Source: Psychrobacillus sp044762855 | Lineage (GTDB): Bacteria > Bacillota > Bacilli > Bacillales_A > Planococcaceae | Assembly (NCBI RefSeq): GCF_044762855.1 | Contig: NZ_JBIWFB010000002.1 | Span: 124,001-188,000 of the forward strand | DNA: 64,000 nucleotides | Reading direction: 5' to 3' | In this document: piece by piece, positions 34,760 to 43,179 of the stretch | Layout: each line of letters begins with the position of its first letter | Numbering within the stretch: position 1 is the stretch's first letter | Notes under the pieces: generated by a model | What the model was told of the DNA's origin: nothing | The model's input: only the letters and a program-made list of their open reading frames with translations | Database searches by the model: none | Translations under genes and position numbers: made by a program

Positions 34760-36361
34760 ATGTTAATAAAAAATTATTTATTATTACTAACATTGTTCGC
34801 TGCGCTTGTGTTGGTAGGATGTAGCAATCAAACACCTTCCAATAATGGAGAAGAAAATAGTGAGAGTAAAAATACATTAAAAATGTCTTGGCCATCAGAT
34901 CTTGGTGAGGTAAACCCACATTTATATTCACCAAATGAAATGTTTGCACAAGCAATGGTATATGATCCATTAGTCGTTTATGAAAATGATGGAAAATTAT
35001 CTCCGGGATTAGCTAAATCATGGGATGTTTCTGAGGATGGTAAGGAATATACGTTTTATTTGCGAGAGGGAGTTGTATATTCTGACGGTTCAAAGTTAAC
35101 AGCGGACAATGTAAAACGTAATTTTGAGACCGTTATCGGAAATAGTTTAGCGCATAGCTGGTTAGAGGTAGTAACCGTTATTGATAAAGTAGAAGCAGTC
35201 GACGACTTAACAGTGAAGATTTCATTAAAAGAATCATACTATCCTTTTTTACAGGAGTTAGCACTAATTCGACCATTGCGTATGTTAGGGGATGCAGGAT
35301 TTCCAGACAGCGGTAATACAGCAGATGGTATTAAAGAACCTATTGGAACCGGTCCTTGGATTTTAGGGGAAGTAGATGAAAACCATGCGGTATTTACTCG
35401 AAATGAAAATTATTGGGGAGAAAAGCCCTCTATTGAAAAAGTGGAAGTAAAGTTTATAGCTGATTCTCAGATGCGTGTGATGGCTTTAGAAAAAGGCGAA
35501 ATTGATTTGATATTTGGAACTACACAGCTTACTCCAAGCGAGTATACTACGTTACAGCAAAATGATCAGTATGTAACGAATGTTTCGGACCCATTATCAA
35601 CTCGTATTCTATCCCTTAATACCACTTTCGGGGTGACAAAGCACAAAGAGGTTCGACTAGCGCTTCAGCATGCGCTTAATCGTCCAATAATTATAGATCA
35701 TATATTAAGCGGAATGGAGCAAGAAGCACACTCTTTATTTGCACCGGGTTTTCCATATAGTGATATTGAAATCGAAGAATACAATTACAATCTAGAAAAA
35801 TCAAAGCAAATATTAGATGAAGCTGGGTGGATAGCTGATAAGAATACAGGCATCCGTTCAAAAGATGGTGACAAGCTTGAGTTACTTATTGCTTACAATT
35901 CAAGTGACCAAGTGCATAAAGCAATCTATGAGTATTTACAAGGAGCTTGGAAAGAAATTGGGGTTGAAGTGAATTTAATAGCTGAGGAAAATCAAGTGTT
36001 TTATGCTCGGACAAAAGCAGGCGAATACAATATCGTGATGAACGATACTTGGGGGGCACCTTATGATCCACATATGTATATACGTACGATGATAGGAGAG
36101 CAACAAATCGGTAACCATTCCTTAATGGGTACAGAATCAAGTGACAAGCTTACGGAGGAAATTACGCGTGTTATTCGATCTACAAACGAAGCAGAGCGAC
36201 AATCATTATATGAAAGCATTATTCAAACGATTCAACAAGAGGCAATTTTTATGCCAATTTCATATAAACAAAATTACCTCGTAGCGAATGATGTGTTTAA
36301 AACAATGAAATTTTCTCCACAACAATTCGAAGTACCAATTAATTTATATGAGATGAAGTGA
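34760..36361 (+). CDS. CntA/NikA-like metal(lophore)-binding lipoprotein
   Basis: 533 residues. A lipoprotein signal with lipobox LVLVGC (Cys about 21) is followed by a family-5 extracellular binding domain. Features such as DLGEVNPHLYS, AHSWLEVVTVID and, near residue 425, NDTWGAPYDPHMYIRTM resemble NikA and the staphylopine-binding CntA more than ordinary oligopeptide proteins. It would deliver nickel or a metal-opine complex to the two permeases encoded next. The ATG follows AAGGAG. It begins a six-gene operon under Zur-like control. A peptide-binding role cannot be excluded. Confidence 0.75.
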   Translation: MLIKNYLLLLTLFAALVLVGCSNQTPSNNGEENSESKNTLKMSWPSDLGEVNPHLYSPNEMFAQAMVYDPLVVYENDGKLSPGLAKSWDVSEDGKEYTFYLREGVVYSDGSKLTADNVKRNFETVIGNSLAHSWLEVVTVIDKVEAVDDLTVKISLKESYYPFLQELALIRPLRMLGDAGFPDSGNTADGIKEPIGTGPWILGEVDENHAVFTRNENYWGEKPSIEKVEVKFIADSQMRVMALEKGEIDLIFGTTQLTPSEYTTLQQNDQYVTNVSDPLSTRILSLNTTFGVTKHKEVRLALQHALNRPIIIDHILSGMEQEAHSLFAPGFPYSDIEIEEYNYNLEKSKQILDEAGWIADKNTGIRSKDGDKLELLIAYNSSDQVHKAIYEYLQGAWKEIGVEVNLIAEENQVFYARTKAGEYNIVMNDTWGAPYDPHMYIRTMIGEQQIGNHSLMGTESSDKLTEEITRVIRSTNEAERQSLYESIIQTIQQEAIFMPISYKQNYLVANDVFKTMKFSPQQFEVPINLYEMK

Positions 36362-37308
36362 TAATAGTGACGAAGTTTTTTATAAAACGCTTCTTTAGTA
36401 TGGCAATAGCGATGGTTGGTTTAACATTAATTGCATTTTTTCTTATGCGTATTATGCCGGGTGATCCGATAGAGGCGTATTATATGGCAAATCATATTCC
36501 AGTAACTGAGGAAATACTAGAGCAAGCAAGAGAGGAGCAAGGGCTGGATAAGCCCTTGTATATACAATATGTGACCTGGCTTACAGGAGTGTTGAAATTT
36601 GATTTTGGTACTTCCTTTATGAATGGGAATGCAGTCAGTGAGGAATTATTGTCCTATTTTAGCGTTACGATTCAACTGGCGCTCGTTGCTTTTTTATTTA
36701 TTTTGATAATCTGTATTCCGTTTGGGGTTTTAAGTGCAGTAAAACGATATTCTATTGCTGATAATTTAACGAGATTGAGTATATTTTTTGTTGCTTCCAT
36801 GCCAAGTTTTTGGTTAGGATTTGTACTCATTTATGTTATCTCTTTTAAGCTTAATCTTTTACCACTTATGGGGTGGGGAACTCCAGATGCGATTATTTTA
36901 CCAGCATTAACGCTAGCTTTGGCAAATGTCCCCTTTTACATTCGGATGATTCGCACAAATATGATCGAGCAAATGGATAAGCCTTTTGTCACGTTTGCGC
37001 GGGCTCAAGGTATAAGCGAGTCTGTCATTATTCGAAAGCATATTTTTAAGGCTACTTTAACACCATTTGTTACTTCGCTTGCAATGACATTAGGAATACT
37101 GATTGGTGGGGCTGCAATCGTAGAAATTATTTTCTCTATACCTGGTATGGGTCGCTTTATTGTCTCTGCAATAACGGCGAGAGATTATCATGTGATGCAA
37201 GGTTTCATCATGATGATTGGTTTTTTCTATATAGTTGTGAACTTTTTCGCAGATATAATATGTGCGCTAATTGATCCGAGAATTCGATTGAAGGAGGAGG
37301 TGGCATGA
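36358..37308 (+). CDS. ABC transporter permease (DppB/NikB/CntB type)
   Basis: 316 residues with about six membrane helices. RIMPGDPIEAYY near the N-terminus is typical of DppB-like permeases, and the cytoplasmic EAA-like loop is around ARAQGISESVIIRKHI. It forms the channel together with the next gene product. The start is ambiguous: GTG 36358 overlaps the previous stop (coupling), GTG 36367 is also in frame, and no strong ribosome-binding site is visible. Confidence 0.85.
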   Translation: MIIVTKFFIKRFFSMAIAMVGLTLIAFFLMRIMPGDPIEAYYMANHIPVTEEILEQAREEQGLDKPLYIQYVTWLTGVLKFDFGTSFMNGNAVSEELLSYFSVTIQLALVAFLFILIICIPFGVLSAVKRYSIADNLTRLSIFFVASMPSFWLGFVLIYVISFKLNLLPLMGWGTPDAIILPALTLALANVPFYIRMIRTNMIEQMDKPFVTFARAQGISESVIIRKHIFKATLTPFVTSLAMTLGILIGGAAIVEIIFSIPGMGRFIVSAITARDYHVMQGFIMMIGFFYIVVNFFADIICALIDPRIRLKEEVA

Positions 37309-38111
37309 GAAGAAAATGGGTATTTTATTTTAGTACATTTCTTGTTTTCATTTTATTTTTTGTTGCAATATTTGGTCCTTGGCTCATGCCGAATGATCCG
37401 CATGCACCGAATATGGTTATGAAACTACAAGGTTTTTCATCGCAATATCCTCTTGGTACGGATCATTTAGGCCGCTGCATTTTATCGAGATTAATCGAGG
37501 GAACGAGGGTGTCCATATTTGTTGCATGTATTGTACTAGTAGCAACGCTTTCTATTAGTATGCTAGTAGGGTTAACAGCAGGTTATATCGGAGGTTGGAT
37601 TGATCTAGTATTAATGCGCATCTGTGACATATTGCTCGCAATTCCGAACTTTATCTTTGCGCTAGTGATTGCTGGTGCACTAGGTGCAGGGATGAAAAAT
37701 TTAGTTATTGCCATTGTAGTTGTTATTTGGGTCGGTTTTGCGCGTGTTATTCGAAATATGGTTATGAGTTTAAAAGAAACGAATTATGTAATTTATGCGA
37801 AAATATGCGGTGTTCCAACGTGGAAATTAATGTTACGTCACATCATACCATTTGTATTTCCACAAATGTTTCTATTAAAGCTAATTGGTTTAGGTACTAC
37901 AATATTAATGATTTCAGAGCTGTCTTTTTTAGGTCTTGGGATAACTCCTCCAACAGCTGAATGGGGAATGATGATTAGTGAGAGTAAAACGTACTTAATG
38001 ATAAAACCGGAGTTAATGATTATTCCAGGTGTAATGCTTTCATTAACTGTATTAATTTTTAATACATTCGGGGATTCATTACGAGATATGCTGGATTCAA
38101 AATCAGTGTGA
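37305..38111 (+). CDS. ABC transporter permease (DppC/NikC/CntC type)
   Basis: 268 residues with about six membrane helices. YPLGTDHLGRCILSRLIEGTR is the DppC/NikC signature after the first helix. The ATG overlaps the previous stop by four bases (ATGA), and GAGGAGG lies upstream. It is the second half of the transmembrane channel. Confidence 0.88.
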   Translation: MRRKWVFYFSTFLVFILFFVAIFGPWLMPNDPHAPNMVMKLQGFSSQYPLGTDHLGRCILSRLIEGTRVSIFVACIVLVATLSISMLVGLTAGYIGGWIDLVLMRICDILLAIPNFIFALVIAGALGAGMKNLVIAIVVVIWVGFARVIRNMVMSLKETNYVIYAKICGVPTWKLMLRHIIPFVFPQMFLLKLIGLGTTILMISELSFLGLGITPPTAEWGMMISESKTYLMIKPELMIIPGVMLSLTVLIFNTFGDSLRDMLDSKSV

Positions 38112-38127
38112 ATAGAGGAGAACAGAT

Positions 38128-38979
38128 GTGTTAAAGATTCGTGATTTAAATGTGTTCATTCATAATAAACAGGTGCTACATCAAGTGAACCTTTCTGTTT
38201 CTAAAGGCAAGGTTATTGGCATTATTGGCGAGAGCGGTAGCGGGAAATCGGTATTATGTTCTACGATTATAAATCTATACCATAAGGAGCGGCTTACGAC
38301 AGGTAGTATTGAATTTGACGGACAGCCCTTGCTTTCACTAAAGGAGAAAAAAATGCGTGAGATACGTGGAAAAGAAATTGCACTCATTATGCAAAATCCG
38401 ATGTCGATGTTTAATCCAATTGTATCAATAGGTGGGCATTTTATCGAAACGCTTCAAGCACATACAACTATGACAAGAAAGGAAGCAATTAGAAAAGCAA
38501 AGGAGCAGCTTGCCCAGTTCCAGCTTGGTGATGTCGATATATTAAACAAATATCCACATGAACTAAGTGGAGGTATGCTTCAACGGATTATGATTGCCAT
38601 CTCCGCAAGCCTGGAGCCAAAGTTATTGCTTGCCGACGAGCCAACGACAGCACTAGATACGCTGACACAACTTGAGATACTTAAAGAATTAAAAAGGTTA
38701 CAGGAAAAAACAGCTATGTCGATGTTGATCGTCTCACATGATTTGGGTGTTATTGCAAATTTAGCGGAAGAAATAGTTGTCATGCGTAGGGGGATTATAG
38801 TGGAGCATGGTCCCACCTCTCATATCCTATTGCACCCTATTCACCCTTACACTCAAACACTTGTAGCAGCGCGTGATGAACATAGTACGTTAGAAGAGCT
38901 TGCTGATAACTATGAGAACACAGTATCAGGAGAGCTCGTATTATATGACGAGAACCATTGGGTTAGGATGGAGGTATAG
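38128..38979 (+). CDS. ABC transporter ATP-binding protein (NikD/CntD type)
   Basis: 283 residues. Walker A GESGSGKSV, signature LSGGMLQRIMIA and Walker B LLADEPTTALD are intact, with the C-terminal extension usual in peptide/nickel importers. The GTG at 38128 follows AGAGGAG; an overlapping ATG at 38126 leads to an immediate stop. It pairs with the next gene product. Confidence 0.88.
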   Translation: MLKIRDLNVFIHNKQVLHQVNLSVSKGKVIGIIGESGSGKSVLCSTIINLYHKERLTTGSIEFDGQPLLSLKEKKMREIRGKEIALIMQNPMSMFNPIVSIGGHFIETLQAHTTMTRKEAIRKAKEQLAQFQLGDVDILNKYPHELSGGMLQRIMIAISASLEPKLLLADEPTTALDTLTQLEILKELKRLQEKTAMSMLIVSHDLGVIANLAEEIVVMRRGIIVEHGPTSHILLHPIHPYTQTLVAARDEHSTLEELADNYENTVSGELVLYDENHWVRMEV

Positions 38980-38985
38980 AAGTAA

Positions 38986-39822
38986 ATGTTACTAATGAAT
39001 CATGTATCGAAAAGCTATAGGGAATCACGATTTTTTAATAAGGGTAATTCGATGATAAGAGCGGTAGAGGATGTATCGCTCAGCATAAAAGAAGGTAGTT
39101 GCTTTACGTTGTTAGGTAAAAGCGGATCTGGTAAAAGTACACTTGGTAAAATGCTTCTGGGAATTGAAAAGCCAGATACGGGCGAAATTCTGTTTAATGG
39201 AATAAATGTACATAAGACCACTATAACTGAACGAAAAAAACTTCAACAATCATTACAAGTGGTATTTCAAGATTGCCATAGTTCAGTAAACCCTAAGCTT
39301 AAAATCAGAGATATTGTTGCAGAACCAATACTAGTAAATGAAAAATTAGATGCTCGTCAAATAGAGATACGCGTAGGAGAACTCTTAAAAATGGTAGGGC
39401 TGTCAGAGGAAGATATGATGAAATATCCTCATCAATTTAGTGGGGGGCAGTTACAGCGAATTGCCATTGCGCGTGCGATTTCAACAAGGCCTCGTTTGAT
39501 TGTGTTAGATGAATCCGTAAATAGTCTGGATGTTTTGGTGCAAATAAGTATTTTAAAGCTTTTAAAGCGATTACAGCAGGAGCTAATGCTTACTTACTTT
39601 TTTATCACCCATGATCTGCATGTGGCACGACTCTTTTCGGATGAAATCGCGATTTTGCATAAGGGAAGAATTGTGGAGCAATTACTTGTCCATGAATTAG
39701 AACATGGAAAGCATGAGGCAACGAAAGCATTATTAGATTCACAACTTAGAATTGATTGTATTCATGACCATTTGGAGCTATATGAGGAGTCAAAACATGA
39801 AAAAAAGCCCGTTATCGTTTAG
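38986..39822 (+). CDS. ABC transporter ATP-binding protein (NikE/CntF type)
   Basis: 278 residues. Walker A GKSGSGKSTLGKM, signature FSGGQLQRIAIARA and Walker B IVLDESVNSLD; the DES replacement of DEP before the signature end is common in NikE-like partners. Start ATG 38986 (GGAGGT 10 bases upstream) or 38995. The last 26 bases overlap the MFS exporter gene. Confidence 0.87.
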   Translation: MLLMNHVSKSYRESRFFNKGNSMIRAVEDVSLSIKEGSCFTLLGKSGSGKSTLGKMLLGIEKPDTGEILFNGINVHKTTITERKKLQQSLQVVFQDCHSSVNPKLKIRDIVAEPILVNEKLDARQIEIRVGELLKMVGLSEEDMMKYPHQFSGGQLQRIAIARAISTRPRLIVLDESVNSLDVLVQISILKLLKRLQQELMLTYFFITHDLHVARLFSDEIAILHKGRIVEQLLVHELEHGKHEATKALLDSQLRIDCIHDHLELYEESKHEKKPVIV

Positions 39823-40996
39823 CATGTTACAAATTTACGGCTTGGCAATATTTTATTTTACAGCTAATTCGGTATTAACTGTTATATTTCCATTACAGGC
39901 AGCTGACCAAGGTATGCCAGAAGCCGAAATTGGCTTGATGATGGGAATTTATATGTTTGTTTGTATGTTGTTACGTCCTTGGGCTGGTCAAATAGTTTCG
40001 AAATACAGTGTGCTCACAGTAATGAAATATTTATTAATAGGACATGTAGTGGCATTGCTTTTATATGTATGGCTAGGTGTTAATAGTCTTTATGTTGTGC
40101 GTATTTTGCAAGGTATCGTGACAGCCTTTTTTTCTATGGCCATGCAGATTGGTATTACGCAGACTTTACGAGACGAAGATCGAGGACAAGGAATGGCGAT
40201 ATACTCATTATCGAGTGTGATGCCAGGGTTATATGGCCCGGCACTAGCAATGATTTTATGGGTTCAAGGAGATCTATCATTGTTGCTTATTTTCATTACA
40301 ATCTTAGCTTTTGCTCCACTTTTATTTTTTATCAAATCCCCTTTACCAAAAACGAAAAAGGCAAATGCATCGTTTACAATGAAAGAAATGGGAGAAGGAT
40401 TGAAAATAGCATTTATACATAAAGGATTAATAGTTTCTTCGGTTGTGATGATCATTGGTGCAAGCATATTTGGAGCAATCACAACATTTTTACCACTCTA
40501 TTTGATAACGACTAATACCGGAAATGTTGGTCTTTATTTATTTTTACAAGCCTTAGTTGTGGTAGGGAGTCGATTTATTTTTAGAAAATATATTCCTTCG
40601 GATGGAGAATGGCATGCGGGTTTTATCTCTCTTGTATTAGCTAGTTCAATTATTGGAACAACAATGCTAGCATTACTGCCAATTATCGGTTCATTTGTTT
40701 ATATTAGTGCGCTATTCAATGGAATTGCAACAGCCATGTTATATCCTACATTAACAACGTATATCTCCTTCGCAATTCCGGAGTCGCATAAGCATGTACT
40801 ATTAGGATTATTTTTAGCTTCATATGACTTTGGCTTTTCGCTTGGAGGAGTGCTAATGGGGATTATTATACAGTTCGGTTCCTATCCAATGATGTTTGGA
40901 GCCTGTTCGGTTATTGGCTTAATAGCAATAGGATATAATTATTCTGCTAAATCAGCAAATGGTCAAGAGAGCTTTCTAGAGCACAATAAAAGTTAA
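39797..40996 (+). CDS. MFS exporter, CntE-like
   Basis: 399 residues, 12 hydrophobic segments; the loop MLLRPWAGQIVSKYS after helix 2 is of the MFS A-motif type. The ATG at 39797 follows AGGAG and lies inside the end of the preceding ATPase gene, so expression is tied to the importer. In staphylococcal cnt operons the last gene, cntE, is an MFS protein that secretes the metallophore staphylopine; identical placement suggests a like role. Without biosynthesis genes nearby, the exported compound is unknown. Confidence 0.72.
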   Translation: MKKSPLSFSMLQIYGLAIFYFTANSVLTVIFPLQAADQGMPEAEIGLMMGIYMFVCMLLRPWAGQIVSKYSVLTVMKYLLIGHVVALLLYVWLGVNSLYVVRILQGIVTAFFSMAMQIGITQTLRDEDRGQGMAIYSLSSVMPGLYGPALAMILWVQGDLSLLLIFITILAFAPLLFFIKSPLPKTKKANASFTMKEMGEGLKIAFIHKGLIVSSVVMIIGASIFGAITTFLPLYLITTNTGNVGLYLFLQALVVVGSRFIFRKYIPSDGEWHAGFISLVLASSIIGTTMLALLPIIGSFVYISALFNGIATAMLYPTLTTYISFAIPESHKHVLLGLFLASYDFGFSLGGVLMGIIIQFGSYPMMFGACSVIGLIAIGYNYSAKSANGQESFLEHNKS

Positions 40997-41048
40997 GTAT
41001 GTTTGAACTGTATCCATGTTGAGCAGTTGTAAGGAAGTTTTAAAAAGT

Positions 41049-41085
41049 AAAGGACAACGGACTAAAATCCGTTGTCCTTTCTTTA
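41049..41085. terminator. Bidirectional terminator between exporter and activator genes
   Basis: Perfect 13-bp stem AAAGGACAACGGA (41049-41061) with 41068-41080. T-rich on the right (CTTTAGG) and, read from the other strand, ACTTTTTAAAAC on the left. It is nearly identical to 51432-51463. Confidence 0.82.
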
Positions 41086-41101
41086 GGCAAAATGACTTTT
41101 C

Positions 41102-42814
41102 TTAGAAGATAGGTTTTTCAAGCCCATGCTTTTTAATATGATATTGTAAACTTTGTCTAGTGATACCCAATTTTTTAGCAGCTTGAGAAACATTCCAGTT
41201 TACTAGTTTCAAAGTCGTTTCGATTAATTGCTTTTCCGTATTATTGAAAATTTTCTTTAGAGGTCTTTGAATTAAATCAGGTTGGTGAAATGTGTCAGTT
41301 GTATATATTGGAATTAATTTTGTACGCATATAGGAAGGTAGATGATCTACATCAATTTCCTCAGCATGTTCAGGTACACGAATTATTAGGTTTTCTATTA
41401 AATGTTCTAGTTCGCGAATATTGCCAGGCCAAGGATACTTAAGCAAACTTTTCTGTAGAGTATCTGATAACTCTGGAACCTTTTTTGATAACTTTGTTTG
41501 ATAATTAGTGAGAAAGTAATTAATAAAAAAATGGACATCTTCTGTACGTTCCCTGAGAGGTGGGATGTAGATGCTCGTATGGGCTATTCGATAAAATAAG
41601 TCAAGGCGCATTTTATTTTCAGCAATTAGCAGCTCAGGATCTTCATTACATGCACTAATAATTGTGCACTTTACGGGAGCCATATCATTAGAACCTACTC
41701 TTCGTACAAAACGTTCTTGTAAAACTCGCATTAACTTAGACTGTAATGTCATAGGCATTGAGTTAATTTCATCTAAGAACAGAGTACCGTCTTGTGCATA
41801 TTCGAATAGCCCAATCTGGTCTGTTGCACCGGTATATGCACCTTTTACAGTACCAAATAAGGTACTTTCCAATAAGTTTTCTGGTATTGCAGCGCAATTT
41901 ATAGCAACGAATGGTTTATCCGCACGTTTACTATGGTTATGCATACTTTGTGAGAAAAGCTCTTTACCCGTACCTGTCTCGCCAACGATTAAAGTATCGG
42001 CATTATGAATGGCGATGTTTTGGGCTTCCTTAATAAGGCCTAATAATGCCTGACTTTCTCCTTTAATATCTTTAAAAGTATAGATTGTGCCATTCTTTGA
42101 ATAAGCTTTCTCTTCAGAAGTAACATTTGTTTTTCTTTTTAACTCAATTGCTTGATGCAACCGATCTTTAAGTTTTGACTCATTTGTACTTAAGGAAAAA
42201 ACAGAAATGGTTTTCCCATCTTTCTGAATGGGAAATGTACTATAGTTTACGTACTTCGGAATACCATTTACCGTAGAGTGTGCACGATATCTAGAATATA
42301 TTGGTTTACCTGTATTAAATGTATGTCTATGCTCAGAATACTGTGGATTGTAATTGTAAACAGACCATAAATGTTTTCCAATAATGTCCTGGCTATTTAA
42401 TCCTTCCATTTTTTCCTGTGCTTCATTATATAGAATAATCTTACCTTCAGAATTGCTCATCATCACGCCTTCATCAAGTGTTTCGATAATTTTCTCTAAA
42501 CAAAATAATCGTTCTTCTAATTCTACTAAACTTGCTTTACATTCTTTGAAACATAAAAAAATATAACTACTGTCCGAGGAAAATAGTTTTACTTCGACGG
42601 AAAACTGCCTACCTTTAAGCTCAAGAGGGAACGTCTCTTTATCATTAAAATTTATATTTTCAGTATTAATATAATTTGAAATGGAAGCACCTACCGAGAC
42701 TTCAATAAGAAATTCCTCTTTAATATCATGCCAAAGGATTTTGCGTTGTTCATCTAATATGATAATTCCATCTACAAAATTTCTTATGAACAAACCTATT
42801 GAAGAAACAGACAA
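41102..42814 (-). CDS. Sigma-54-dependent enhancer-binding activator with PAS domains (probable hut regulator)
   Basis: 570 residues. Two PAS-like sensory regions occupy about 1-100 and 105-220. The AAA+ domain has Walker A GETGTGKE, the sigma-54-contacting loop as GAYTGA (Tyr in place of Phe), Walker B GTLFLDEI and the R-finger region; a Fis-type helix-turn-helix closes the protein (WNVSQAAKKLGITRQSLQYHI). The TTG at 42814 follows AAAGGGG by 9 bases. It faces away from hutU, whose promoter is of the -24/-12 type, so histidine or urocanate is the likely signal. Confidence 0.87.
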   Translation of the reverse strand: MSVSSIGLFIRNFVDGIIILDEQRKILWHDIKEEFLIEVSVGASISNYINTENINFNDKETFPLELKGRQFSVEVKLFSSDSSYIFLCFKECKASLVELEERLFCLEKIIETLDEGVMMSNSEGKIILYNEAQEKMEGLNSQDIIGKHLWSVYNYNPQYSEHRHTFNTGKPIYSRYRAHSTVNGIPKYVNYSTFPIQKDGKTISVFSLSTNESKLKDRLHQAIELKRKTNVTSEEKAYSKNGTIYTFKDIKGESQALLGLIKEAQNIAIHNADTLIVGETGTGKELFSQSMHNHSKRADKPFVAINCAAIPENLLESTLFGTVKGAYTGATDQIGLFEYAQDGTLFLDEINSMPMTLQSKLMRVLQERFVRRVGSNDMAPVKCTIISACNEDPELLIAENKMRLDLFYRIAHTSIYIPPLRERTEDVHFFINYFLTNYQTKLSKKVPELSDTLQKSLLKYPWPGNIRELEHLIENLIIRVPEHAEEIDVDHLPSYMRTKLIPIYTTDTFHQPDLIQRPLKKIFNNTEKQLIETTLKLVNWNVSQAAKKLGITRQSLQYHIKKHGLEKPIF

Positions 42815-43116
42815 ATTAATCTTACCCCTTTCAGTAAATCAAATTAAGACTATTGTATCATAATTCTGATAGTTTAGAAGAGTCTGCATGCAAAAAGTAT
42901 CTGCATAGAGGACAACCCATAAAATTAAGGGATTGTCCTCTATTTATTTGCAAAGTAGTGTACTGATTAAAAAAATATCTGCTATCCAATTCATTTTTTA
43001 TCATGATAGTGAAAGTTGAAATGATTGTTTTAAAAATATTAATATCACAAAAGTTACTGTTAGTAGACTGTACTCGCCCCCGAATTTAAATTAATATTAC
43101 GCACTCCTTTTTAAAG
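42815..43116. promoter_or_regulatory. Divergent activator/hutU intergenic region with candidate enhancer sites
   Basis: Between the activator start and the hutU promoter lie two direct TCTGCAT copies about 17 bases apart (near 42882-42906), a hairpin at 42907-42941 and a small palindrome TATCATGATA near 43000. Any of these may be the upstream activating sequence, but the choice is guesswork. Confidence 0.35.
42907..42941. terminator. Terminator-like hairpin between activator and hutU
   Basis: AGAGGACAACCC (42907-42918) pairs with 42929-42941 with one bulge. It shares AGGACAAC...TAAAAT...TTGTCCT with the hairpins at 41049 and 51432. It lies upstream of two divergent genes, so there is nothing obvious for it to terminate. 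Confidence 0.5.
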
Positions 43117-43134
43117 TTGGCACGACACTTGCAT
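43117..43134 (+). promoter_or_regulatory. Sigma-54 (-24/-12) promoter of the hut operon
   Basis: TTGGCACGACACTTGCAT: TTGGCAC at 43117-43123, TTGCA at 43129-43133, with the GG and GC pairs spaced as required for sigma-54. It lies 46 bases before the hutU start. Confidence 0.92.
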
Positions 43135-43179
43135 TATATAAGTGTGAAACCAATTACATTCGATTAGGGGGAATTATTA

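Noticed and set aside
34760..40996. Plain oligopeptide (Opp) transporter reading of the operon
   Set aside because: Not excluded, but the NikA/CntA-like binding protein, terminal MFS gene and Zur-like boxes fit a metal system better.
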